A stretch of 54,737 nt of DNA from DATLXU01 sp035575515 (GTDB lineage Bacteria > Acidobacteriota > Blastocatellia > UBA7656). The stretch is taken from positions 1 through 54,737 of the forward strand of contig DATLXU010000003.1 of the NCBI GenBank assembly GCA_035575515.1, given 5' to 3'. Shown here piece after piece: positions 48,427 to 54,737 of the stretch. How positions within the stretch are numbered: the first letter of the stretch is position 1; every line of letters starts with the position of its first letter. Under the pieces are notes generated by a model that saw only the letters and a program-made list of their open reading frames with translations, was not told where the DNA came from and ran no database searches. The translations under genes and the position numbers were made by a program.

Positions 48427-49407
48427 ATGGCACTCAGGATTTCTAGACTCGTGGCAGTAATGTTTATCGCGGCGCTTGTGGCGGGCGCGGTTGGGTGCGC
48501 CAAGCCGAAGGTGCAATTACAGGTGTCGCGCGACCGCATTCAACAGGGCGAAGACGTGCGCGTTAGCTGGCAGTCGAAAGATGCGAAATCCGTGACGCTC
48601 AACGGCGAGCAGGTCGACAAGACCGGCTCGAAAGTCTTTACGCCCGACACAACCACCACGTACACGGCTGTCGCGCGGCGCGGCAAGAAAGAAGCCCGCG
48701 ACAGCAAAGTCGTCGCCGTAGCTGCTCGCCCGCCGCGCCCAACTATTCGCATATCGGTTGATCAAAGCGCAATCACTCAGGGTCAAAGCACGACCTTAAG
48801 ATGGAACTCAGCAAATGCTGATACTGTGACCATAAACGATCTCGGCACGGTTCCCACATCAGGCTCGCGCACGGTTAGCCCGTCGCAATCAACTACCTAC
48901 ACGGCAACGGCGACAGGGCCTGGCGGCACGGAATCGGCTTCGACTCGACTGACCGTGACCGAAGAGTCTCAGCCGGTGGAGCCGAGCAGGCCGCGCACAA
49001 CGACAAATCCGACGATTGCGGCTCTCTTCAGCCAGCGAGTGCAGCCGATTTACTTCGATTACGATCAGGCTGAGCTGAGAACGGAAGCGAAAGAGCAGTT
49101 GCGCCGCGCGGCGCAGTGGCTCACGGAAGGACCCAATCGCTCAATCGCGTTTCGCATCGAAGGCAACTGCGACCCGCGAGGAACCGAAGAGTACAACATA
49201 GGGCTTGGCGAGCGGCGCGCGCAGGCGGCGAAAGAATTTTTGATCTCGCTTGGAGTTGAAGCGTCGAGAATTGCAACGGTCAGCTACGGCGAAGAGCGCG
49301 CGTCGGGAACTTACGAAGGCTCGCCCGGTCAGCCCGGCACGTGGGCGCACGACCGTCGCGATGATTTTGTTTATGTGAGCGGAGGCACGCCGCCGCGCAA
49401 TCCATAG
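48427..49407 (+). CDS. pal: Pal, peptidoglycan-associated lipoprotein with two extra Ig-like domains
   Basis: 326 residues, about twice as long as E. coli Pal. A lipoprotein signal (FIAALVAGAVGC) places lipidation at Cys-20. Two tandem Ig-like/PKD-type repeats follow: LQVSRDRIQQGEDVRVSWQSKDAKSVTLNGE at about 25-100 and SVDQSAITQGQSTTLRWNSANADTVTIND at about 105-180. The OmpA/Pal peptidoglycan-binding domain occupies the last 130 residues (IYFDYDQAELRTEAKEQLRRAAQWL, EGNCDPRGTEEYNIGLGERRAQAAKEFL), with the diaminopimelate-binding Asp and Arg in place. It tethers the outer membrane to the cell wall and partners TolB. AAGGAGC lies seven bases before the ATG. The repeats probably act as a spacer. 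Confidence 0.94.
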   Translation: MALRISRLVAVMFIAALVAGAVGCAKPKVQLQVSRDRIQQGEDVRVSWQSKDAKSVTLNGEQVDKTGSKVFTPDTTTTYTAVARRGKKEARDSKVVAVAARPPRPTIRISVDQSAITQGQSTTLRWNSANADTVTINDLGTVPTSGSRTVSPSQSTTYTATATGPGGTESASTRLTVTEESQPVEPSRPRTTTNPTIAALFSQRVQPIYFDYDQAELRTEAKEQLRRAAQWLTEGPNRSIAFRIEGNCDPRGTEEYNIGLGERRAQAAKEFLISLGVEASRIATVSYGEERASGTYEGSPGQPGTWAHDRRDDFVYVSGGTPPRNP

Positions 49408-49423
49408 TTAGCGATGAAATAGG

Positions 49424-49485
49424 TGTCAGATGTTAGAGGTTCGGTGTCAGTTTTTGGTCGCGTGCTAACATCTGACATCTGACAT
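49424..49485. repeat. Tandem heptamer repeat (TGTCAGA/CTGACAT), inverted pair, pal-cpoB gap
   Basis: Left arm heptamers TGTCAGA, TGTTAGA, GGTTCGG, TGTCAGT (49424-49451). Right arm CTAACAT, CTGACAT, CTGACAT (49465-49485). TGTCAGATGTTAG and CTAACATCTGACA are exact inverted matches over 13 bases. This forms a strong hairpin in the 110-base gap between pal and cpoB and might attenuate downstream transcription. Confidence 0.7.
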
Positions 49486-49517
49486 CTATTTAAGAGGGTT
49501 TTCAAGAGGAGAGTTTT

Positions 49518-50309
49518 ATGTCATCAAGATTTATGGTCGGCCTGATTTTCGCGTTGATTCTTTTACCCGGCTTTACAGCACGAAGCTACGGGGACCAAAA
49601 AGACCGCGACGCTCAGTTGAAGCTCGCGCTCGATGAATTGAAAAACGAAGTTATCGTGCTAGAGCGGCAGGTCCGCGCGATGCAGGAATCGCTCGACCGC
49701 AACAGCGGCCAGATGAACGCTCTCATGAACCAGATCATTGATAACGTCAACGCGATAAGACAGGCTCAGAGCCGCGTGGCCGAAGGCAGCGTCAGCGCGC
49801 TCACGGAAGTAGGCGGCATCAGAGAACAGGTCGGGGCGACCAATCAGCGCATTGATCGCTTGTCGGAGCAGGTGGCCGAGTTGAAGAAGTTAGTCGAGAA
49901 TCTTCCGAAGCTGCCGACCTTTACGCAGATCACGCCCGGCAATCCCGATCAGTTGTTCGCCGCTGCTTATGGCGATTACAGCCGCGGGAATTATGATCTT
50001 GCAATCAGCGAGTTCCGTCAGTACGTCGAGACCTATCCGACGAGCGAGATGGCCGACAACGCGCAGTACTGGATAGGCGAAGCGCTATTTGCCAAAAAAC
50101 AGTTCAACGAAGCGATTGCCGAGTTCGATAAAGTCTCCACGCTCTTTCCGAAAGGCGACAAAGTCCCTGCGGCCCGATTCAAAAAGGGGATGGCGCTCGT
50201 AGAGCTTGGACAAACGGATGCAGCGCGGGCCGAGTTTATGGCTTTAATCCGTCTCTTCCCGCGAAGCAACGAAGCTGTTCTCGCGCGCCAGCAGCTTGGC
50301 GAGCGGTAA
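49518..50309 (+). CDS. cpoB: CpoB/YbgF, Tol-associated coiled-coil TPR protein
   Basis: 263 residues. Signal peptide (MVGLIFALILLPGFTARSYG). A coiled-coil of about 90 residues (LALDELKNEVIVLERQVRAMQESLDR, then IREQVGATNQRIDRLSEQVAELKKLV) mediates trimerisation. The C-terminal 120 residues contain three TPRs (LFAAAYGDYSRGNYDLAISEFRQYV, NAQYWIGEALFAKKQFNEAIAEFDKV, KGMALVELGQTDAARAEFMALI). In E. coli CpoB coordinates peptidoglycan synthesis with outer-membrane constriction through Tol. The gene order is the classical last gene of the tol-pal cluster. AGAGGAGAG precedes the ATG. Confidence 0.93.
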   Translation: MSSRFMVGLIFALILLPGFTARSYGDQKDRDAQLKLALDELKNEVIVLERQVRAMQESLDRNSGQMNALMNQIIDNVNAIRQAQSRVAEGSVSALTEVGGIREQVGATNQRIDRLSEQVAELKKLVENLPKLPTFTQITPGNPDQLFAAAYGDYSRGNYDLAISEFRQYVETYPTSEMADNAQYWIGEALFAKKQFNEAIAEFDKVSTLFPKGDKVPAARFKKGMALVELGQTDAARAEFMALIRLFPRSNEAVLARQQLGER

Positions 50310-50395
50310 TGGGGGTTGCTTAACCTGCGGTTCGCATGGCAGGATAATCCTGCACCTCGGTTTCTCAAATTCAAAAGAACGATCAAGAAGGGTAT

Positions 50396-50896
50396 ATGGC
50401 AAAAAGTGGACACAAAGGAATCAGTCGAATAGACCAATCTAAGAAAAATACTCACGGCTGGTATGTCAGAGTGAGATTCAACGGCACTCAACGGGTTAAA
50501 TTCTTCAGCGACAATCAGTACGGCGGAAAAGAAAAGGCTTTAGAGGAAGCTATTCGTTTCCGCAATCGCGCCGAGCAGGAGATGGGCAAGCCGCGCACAG
50601 ACAGGCTCGTCATTGCAAGCAATCCGCGAAATCGCTCAGGCATTATGGGCATTCGTCGGAAAACGAAAGTCGTCAAGACCGAAAACGGCGAACGCGTCGT
50701 AAGCAACGTCTACGAGGTGTCGTGGAACCCTGAGCCGGGTCGTTTGTGCAGAACGTGGGTTTCGATTGACAAGCTCGGCGAGAAAGAGGCGCTGAAAGAA
50801 GCCTGCCGCATACGCCGCGAGAAAGAGCGCGAAATGTACGGCAGCGTCGTCCGTGCGAGCTGGGCCGCAAGCCTCAGCAAGCTGCTCGACGCTTAG
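50396..50896 (+). CDS. Protein with two AP2/ERF-like DNA-binding domains
   Basis: 166 residues. Two related modules: residues 5-66 (HKGISRIDQSKKNTHGWYVRVRFNG-type, followed by FFSDNQYGGKEKALEEAIRFRNRAE) and residues 78-150 (SGIMGIRRKTKV, YEVSWNP, WVSIDKLGEKEALKEACRIRREKE). Each has the AP2 layout of a G-I/V-x-R start, W-x-V/S-W three-stranded sheet and a helix with an EA-x-x-x-A-x-R/x-R pattern. In bacteria AP2 domains are mostly found attached to HNH homing endonucleases; here no nuclease is fused or adjacent. It is small, basic and cytoplasmic. Its target is unknown. GAAGGG precedes the ATG. Confidence 0.7.
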   Translation: MAKSGHKGISRIDQSKKNTHGWYVRVRFNGTQRVKFFSDNQYGGKEKALEEAIRFRNRAEQEMGKPRTDRLVIASNPRNRSGIMGIRRKTKVVKTENGERVVSNVYEVSWNPEPGRLCRTWVSIDKLGEKEALKEACRIRREKEREMYGSVVRASWAASLSKLLDA

Positions 50897-51038
50897 CCAG
50901 AGTGAAAAGGGGAAGAGGCGAAAAGGCAAGAAGATCAATTGCCAAGAAATAGGCTCTTATATCATCTGCTTAAGGACTCTTTTACTTTTTCGCCTTTTTC
51001 CATCAGTACTTTTCGCCTTCAAAACCCGGATATTATTA

Positions 51039-51067
51039 TTGACAGTTCCGTCAAAATGACTTAGATT
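51039..51067 (+). promoter_or_regulatory. Sigma-70-like promoter of the hybrid kinase gene with overlapping palindrome
   Basis: TTGACA (51039-51044) and TAGATT (51062-51067) are separated by 17 bases. The -35 box is the first half of TTGAC-n6-GTCAA (51039-51054), so a regulator could bind over it. The start codon at 51144 follows about 75 bases after the -10 box. Confidence 0.6.
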
Positions 51068-51143
51068 TGCGCAGGCCTGATCCCCCAAAAAACAAGCGGC
51101 CCCTAGCCGTATCCTCAGCCCCGAACCAATCGCAGGCGCACCT

Positions 51144-53807
51144 ATGCATAACCCTAATGGGTTGCCCGACCGTATTCTAATACTCGGCGATGAATCCAAA
51201 TCCGCGCGCGCCATCGAGCGGATGCTCGCAGCCGCAGGCTATGGCGCAGTCGTGCTCGATTCGTTCGAGTTGGCCCGCGAGCACATGCGCATACAGGATG
51301 TTTCGTTAATCATAATTGAGCCGTCCTCATCGCGCATCAGCAGTCAGCTCCAGCAGTCGCCCGATGATAATTCAGGCGAGAGCCTCAGAAAACACCAGTG
51401 GGCGCAGACCGCGCTTGCTTTCTGCGAAGAAGTCAGACACGACAAAGCAATTGCCGACACACCAATACTTGTAATTTCAAAGAGCCAGCGCCCGCAAGAC
51501 AAAGTAGCTTGCCTCAATCGCGGCGCGACAGATTACATATCGAAGCCCTTTCAGAGGGCCGAGCTGCTTTCACGCGTGAACGCGCACCTGCGCCTTTCGC
51601 GTTACGAGCGTGAGCGCGCCGAAAAATTCGAGCAGTTGAACGTCCTGCACGCAGTCGCTTCAGTGCTTGCAAGCTCGCTCGAGCCTGACGTGATACTTCG
51701 CGGCACGCTCTCGGTTCTGCTCAATCACCTGCGCGCCGACGCAGGCGTCGTCTTCCTGCGCGACCCCGATACTCAAGCAATGAGCGTCGTAGCCCTCGAA
51801 GGGTTCACGAACCACGATGAGGAGAGAGACCATCTGCTTGATCTCTATGCGCGGACGGCTCCGTTGATGAACGGCAAACCGCTCGTCCTTGAGCCGCTGT
51901 CTGAATCTGCTCGCAAAGGGCTGGCAGGTGAAATGTTGGTCGGGGTTCACGGTCTGGTCTGCGCGCCGCTCGGACTCAAGGACCATCGCACGGGCGCAAT
52001 ATGCTTCTTTTTCAATCGCGCGTCAGGCTTTTCAAAACAGGGGGAACTGCTTTCGACCATCTGCAATCAACTGACGGTTGCGCTCGAAAACGCGCGACTC
52101 TACGTTGAAGCTAAGAAGAGCGCGGCTCAACTCTCATTCGTCTACAATCTCGGCAATAATCTGATGACCTCGCTCGAAATGGATGAGCTTTTGGGCTACG
52201 CCGTATTCACAGTAGGCAAGAGCCTAGAATGCGACACCTGCGCAGTCGTGGTCAAAACATCTAGCGATGCAGCAGGTCTCGCCTCGGCGATTTATTCCCG
52301 CACGCAAAGCGAATCGCTTGCGGGAGACGATTGGTTTCACGCGGACCGCGTCGCGCAGTACCTGGATTCGACCGAGAGCGGACTTCAGCCTTCGATTCAG
52401 GTTAGGGTGAAGGGGCGATTGCTGCGCGATCCGCTGATTGCGAACGAGACAACCGTCCCTTTGATGTTTGACGACCGCGTACTTGGCGTGTTGATTTGCG
52501 GCAACCGCTCGCCAAATCCAATAAGCCTCGACGATCAGAAACTGCTCGGCGCCGTCGCCCAGCAGTTGAGCCTGGCAATTCGCAATACGGAGCTTTACCA
52601 GCGCACGAAAGACACTTCGATCAATCTCGCCGTTGAAGTATCGAAGCGAACACGCGAGGCCGAAGAGCAGAAGCGATTCACTGAAAAGATCATTGATTCC
52701 CTTCCCGTCTCGCTTTACGTCGTTGACCGCGACATGCGAATCGTCGCTTGGAACCGCAATCGCGAAGTGGGCGGGCGCGGCATCAACCGCGAAGAGGTTC
52801 TCGGGCGAAACGTCTTTCAGGTGTTGACGCGCCAGCCGCGCCGCAAGCTCGAAGATGAATTCGTTGATGTATTCCGCACAGGCGAAATGGTGCGAATGGA
52901 ACAGGAGTCGTGGATTGACGGCCAGCGGAAAATCTGGAAGATAAGCAAAATCCCCATGCGCGTTGACAACGCCGAAGTAACGCACGTCATAACCGTAGGC
53001 GAAGACGTGACAGAGCAGAAGAAGATGAACGAAGCAGTTATACACGCCGAGAAGCTCGCTTCGATAGGACGGCTCGCCGCAGGCGTAGTCCATGAAATCA
53101 ACAACCCTCTCGCGACAATCGCCGCGTGCGCTGAAGCTTTGAACTCACGCGTCGAAGACATCAACGACGCGGAACTGAGCCAGGACTTCGGCGAATACCT
53201 CCAGATAATCCGCGACGAAGCCTTCCGCTGTAAAACTATCACAAACAGCTTGCTCGAGTTTTCGCATCAGCGGCAGGCCGAAAAGACCGCCGCCGACATC
53301 AATCAGATTATCGAACAGACTTTACAATTGACGCGCCATCATCCGAAGCTCGGAAAGATGCGAATGGTCAAAGAACTTGACGCAGAAGTCGCGCGCGTTT
53401 ACGTCAATGAAGGACAGATGAAGCAGATATTCATCGCGCTCATCTCAAACGCCTTCGACGCGATGGATGATACGGGCACGCTCTCGATTCGCACTCGGCT
53501 TGCCGATTCGGATTTGGGCCGTGTAGTCTCAATAGAATTTCAGGACACGGGGTGCGGCATACCGGCTGAAAATTTGCAAAAGATATTCGACCCTTTCTTT
53601 ACAACTAAGCCTCTGGGGCGAGGCACAGGTCTTGGGCTTTCTGTCTGTTACGGCATTGTGTCCGAACACGGCGGAAAGATTGAGGTTGATTCGACCGAAG
53701 GCGTGGGGACAACCTTCAGAGTGCTCTTGCCCGTTTACCGCGAAGAAGAGAGCGATGAGCGGGAGGAGTCGTTTGAAACGATGCTGGAAATGGAGAGTGT
53801 TATATGA
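51144..53807 (+). CDS. Cytoplasmic hybrid sensor kinase: REC-like, two GAF, PAS, HisKA, HATPase
   Basis: 887 residues without membrane segments. An N-terminal receiver-like domain (8-150) keeps the structural acid D16 and the lysine K134 in ISKPFQ, but the phospho-acceptor aspartate is replaced by glutamate (E59 in LIIIEPSS), so it may mimic a phosphorylated state. Two GAF domains follow (about 165-320 and 335-480), then a short coiled coil, a PAS domain (about 515-635, SLPVSLYVVDRDMRIVAWNRNREV) and the kinase core with H650 in AGVVHEINNPLATI. The ATP domain has an N-box ALISNAFDAM, DTGCGIP and GTGLGLSV. It transfers phosphate to the NtrC-type regulator whose gene overlaps its end by four bases. 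Confidence 0.93.
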   Translation: MHNPNGLPDRILILGDESKSARAIERMLAAAGYGAVVLDSFELAREHMRIQDVSLIIIEPSSSRISSQLQQSPDDNSGESLRKHQWAQTALAFCEEVRHDKAIADTPILVISKSQRPQDKVACLNRGATDYISKPFQRAELLSRVNAHLRLSRYERERAEKFEQLNVLHAVASVLASSLEPDVILRGTLSVLLNHLRADAGVVFLRDPDTQAMSVVALEGFTNHDEERDHLLDLYARTAPLMNGKPLVLEPLSESARKGLAGEMLVGVHGLVCAPLGLKDHRTGAICFFFNRASGFSKQGELLSTICNQLTVALENARLYVEAKKSAAQLSFVYNLGNNLMTSLEMDELLGYAVFTVGKSLECDTCAVVVKTSSDAAGLASAIYSRTQSESLAGDDWFHADRVAQYLDSTESGLQPSIQVRVKGRLLRDPLIANETTVPLMFDDRVLGVLICGNRSPNPISLDDQKLLGAVAQQLSLAIRNTELYQRTKDTSINLAVEVSKRTREAEEQKRFTEKIIDSLPVSLYVVDRDMRIVAWNRNREVGGRGINREEVLGRNVFQVLTRQPRRKLEDEFVDVFRTGEMVRMEQESWIDGQRKIWKISKIPMRVDNAEVTHVITVGEDVTEQKKMNEAVIHAEKLASIGRLAAGVVHEINNPLATIAACAEALNSRVEDINDAELSQDFGEYLQIIRDEAFRCKTITNSLLEFSHQRQAEKTAADINQIIEQTLQLTRHHPKLGKMRMVKELDAEVARVYVNEGQMKQIFIALISNAFDAMDDTGTLSIRTRLADSDLGRVVSIEFQDTGCGIPAENLQKIFDPFFTTKPLGRGTGLGLSVCYGIVSEHGGKIEVDSTEGVGTTFRVLLPVYREEESDEREESFETMLEMESVI

Positions 53808-54737
53808 GCGCGAATGCAAGCATAAGATTGCTAATCGCAGAAGACGAGCGCAATCTCGGATTGGTTCTTCAGAAGGAGCTTTCACGGCTCGGCCATGAGG
53901 TCAGCCTCGTACACGACGCCGAAGCAGCAATCAAGCTGGCGAGCGAGTCCGAGTTCGATGTTGCGCTGCTCGACATAATGATGCCGGGCCGCAGCGGGCT
54001 GGAAGTGCTGCGCGAGCTTCGCCAGCAGGAGCAGCCACCTGAGATAATCATGATGACAGGCCACGCAACGGTCGAAACGGCGCTTCAGGCGATGAAGCTC
54101 GGCGCGTATGATTATCTGACCAAGCCGTGCCGCATCAGCGAGCTTGAAGCGATTCTGAGCAAAGCCTACGAGAAGCGCCAGCTCAAACGCGAAAACCTTA
54201 TATTGCAATCGCGACTCACTTACAAAGAGAAAGCGCCCGATATAATAGTTCGCAGCGAGAAGATGCAGGAGATACTGAACCTCGTGCGCAAGGTGGCCGC
54301 ATCGAACGCCATCGTTCTTGTGACGGGCGAATCGGGCACGGGCAAGGAGCTTGTCGCAAACACTGTCCATCACTTTTCGCAGCGACACGCAGGACCGTTC
54401 ATTGACATTAGCTGCGCTGCTATTCAGGAGACGCTGCTCGAATCGGAGCTATTCGGTTATGAAGCCGGGGCGTTCACGGGCGCGAAGAAGCGGAAGCTTG
54501 GGCTGTTTGAACTAGCGCACGGCGGAACGCTCTTTCTGGATGAGATAGGCGAGATGAGCCTGACGCTGCAAGCGAAGCTGCTGCGCGTGCTTGAGACCCA
54601 ATCCTTCTATCGCGTCGGCGGAACAAAGAAGGTCGAGGTTGACGTTCGAATCATCGCAGCGACGAACCGCGAGCTTGACCAGTACGTTGCAGAAGGAAAA
54701 TTCCGCCAGGACCTGCTCTACCGAATCAACAACTTCA
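53804..54737 (+). CDS. NtrC-family response regulator, truncated by the right window edge
   Basis: 311 codons are visible; the C-terminal part lies outside. The receiver has E13/D14 (IAEDE), phospho-acceptor D57 (ALLDIMMPG), the T in MMTGHA and K in TKP. The AAA+ domain has Walker A GESGTGKE, the sigma-54 loop GAFTGA, Walker B LFLDEIGEM and the RQDLLYRIN arginine-containing motif at the edge. The C-terminal DNA-binding domain is presumably Fis-type but is not seen. The start overlaps the stop of the upstream kinase (ATGA), so the two are a coupled kinase/regulator pair acting on sigma-54 promoters. Confidence 0.95.
   Translation, partial: MSANASIRLLIAEDERNLGLVLQKELSRLGHEVSLVHDAEAAIKLASESEFDVALLDIMMPGRSGLEVLRELRQQEQPPEIIMMTGHATVETALQAMKLGAYDYLTKPCRISELEAILSKAYEKRQLKRENLILQSRLTYKEKAPDIIVRSEKMQEILNLVRKVAASNAIVLVTGESGTGKELVANTVHHFSQRHAGPFIDISCAAIQETLLESELFGYEAGAFTGAKKRKLGLFELAHGGTLFLDEIGEMSLTLQAKLLRVLETQSFYRVGGTKKVEVDVRIIAATNRELDQYVAEGKFRQDLLYRINNF

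Noticed and set aside
50337..50354. Sigma-54-like TGGC and TGCA boxes before the AP2-like gene
   Set aside because: GG and GC are separated by 12 bases instead of the required 10.
52224..53093. 289-codon minus-strand open frame inside the hybrid kinase gene
   Set aside because: Shadow of a GC-rich gene; no recognisable family, and the sense strand encodes clear GAF and PAS domains.
1..54737. tRNA, rRNA genes and intact insertion sequences
   Set aside because: No T-loop/acceptor pattern or rRNA motif was recognised, and no transposase with a DDE domain or terminal inverted repeats was seen; the IS630-like piece is only the DNA-binding half inside another gene.

Overview
The window is a gene-dense stretch of a mid-GC, Gram-negative, respiring bacterium. 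It encodes a complete Tol-Pal envelope cluster, a Pal lipoprotein with extra Ig-like domains, System II (ResB/CcsA) cytochrome c maturation, a UbiE/MenG quinone methyltransferase, TldD/TldE, three sigma-54 activators (the last one incomplete) and many FG-GAP, TPR and GAF proteins. This mix, and the style of the intergenic repeats, suggest Acidobacteriota, possibly the Blastocatellia side. That assignment is inference; there is no rRNA or other marker gene in the window and I recognised no tRNA.

Layout. 1-3220: the end of a Ycf48/BNR-like protein and a large secreted FG-GAP protein, converging on a repeat-derived hairpin. 3539-12546: signalling genes, namely a 1165-residue sigma-54 activator with an IS630-transposase-type N-terminus, a secreted protein of unknown function, a PAS histidine kinase with an NtrC-type regulator, and a small orphan ORF. 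12589-17263: a lipoprotein, a metallo-beta-lactamase-fold hydrolase, and a visibly AT-richer trio (DegT/StrS aminotransferase, XdhC-like protein, glutaryl-CoA-dehydrogenase-like enzyme). 17329-27347 (minus): one chemosensory operon read as mcp-cheW-cheR-cheA-cheB-cheY-cheX-coiled-coil/GAF-cheY-DUF4388/GAF. 27890-30995 (minus): resB-ccsA. 31341-32811 (minus): a short-chain dehydrogenase and maf.

32913-34457 (plus) is the most striking gene: a UshA-like lipoprotein with four CxxCH haem sites whose frame is interrupted by a single in-frame TGA at 33195-33197. Reading continues in the same frame into the conserved part of the protein, the codon follows Cys-Gly where I recall relatives having Cys, and the TGA lies inside a stem that could act as a selenocysteine insertion element. 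I propose it as a candidate selenoprotein; a decayed gene or a base-call error remain alternatives.

34564-36138 (plus) carries a DUF721/DciA protein, an ABC ATPase without a permease and a 42-residue ORF. 36146-41828 (minus) is an M16-like protein, ubiE, tldD, tldE and a membrane-anchored protein. 41999-44653 holds a zinc-ribbon membrane protein, a 38-nt direct repeat pair with a CRISPR-like geometry, and a fused PotC-PotD transporter protein. 44877-50309 is tolQ-tolR-tolA-tolB-pal-cpoB, followed by a double AP2-like protein. 51144 to the right edge is a hybrid sensor kinase overlapping an NtrC-type regulator that runs off the window. Several intergenic gaps contain tandem heptanucleotide repeats arranged as inverted pairs, with a different heptamer at each site.
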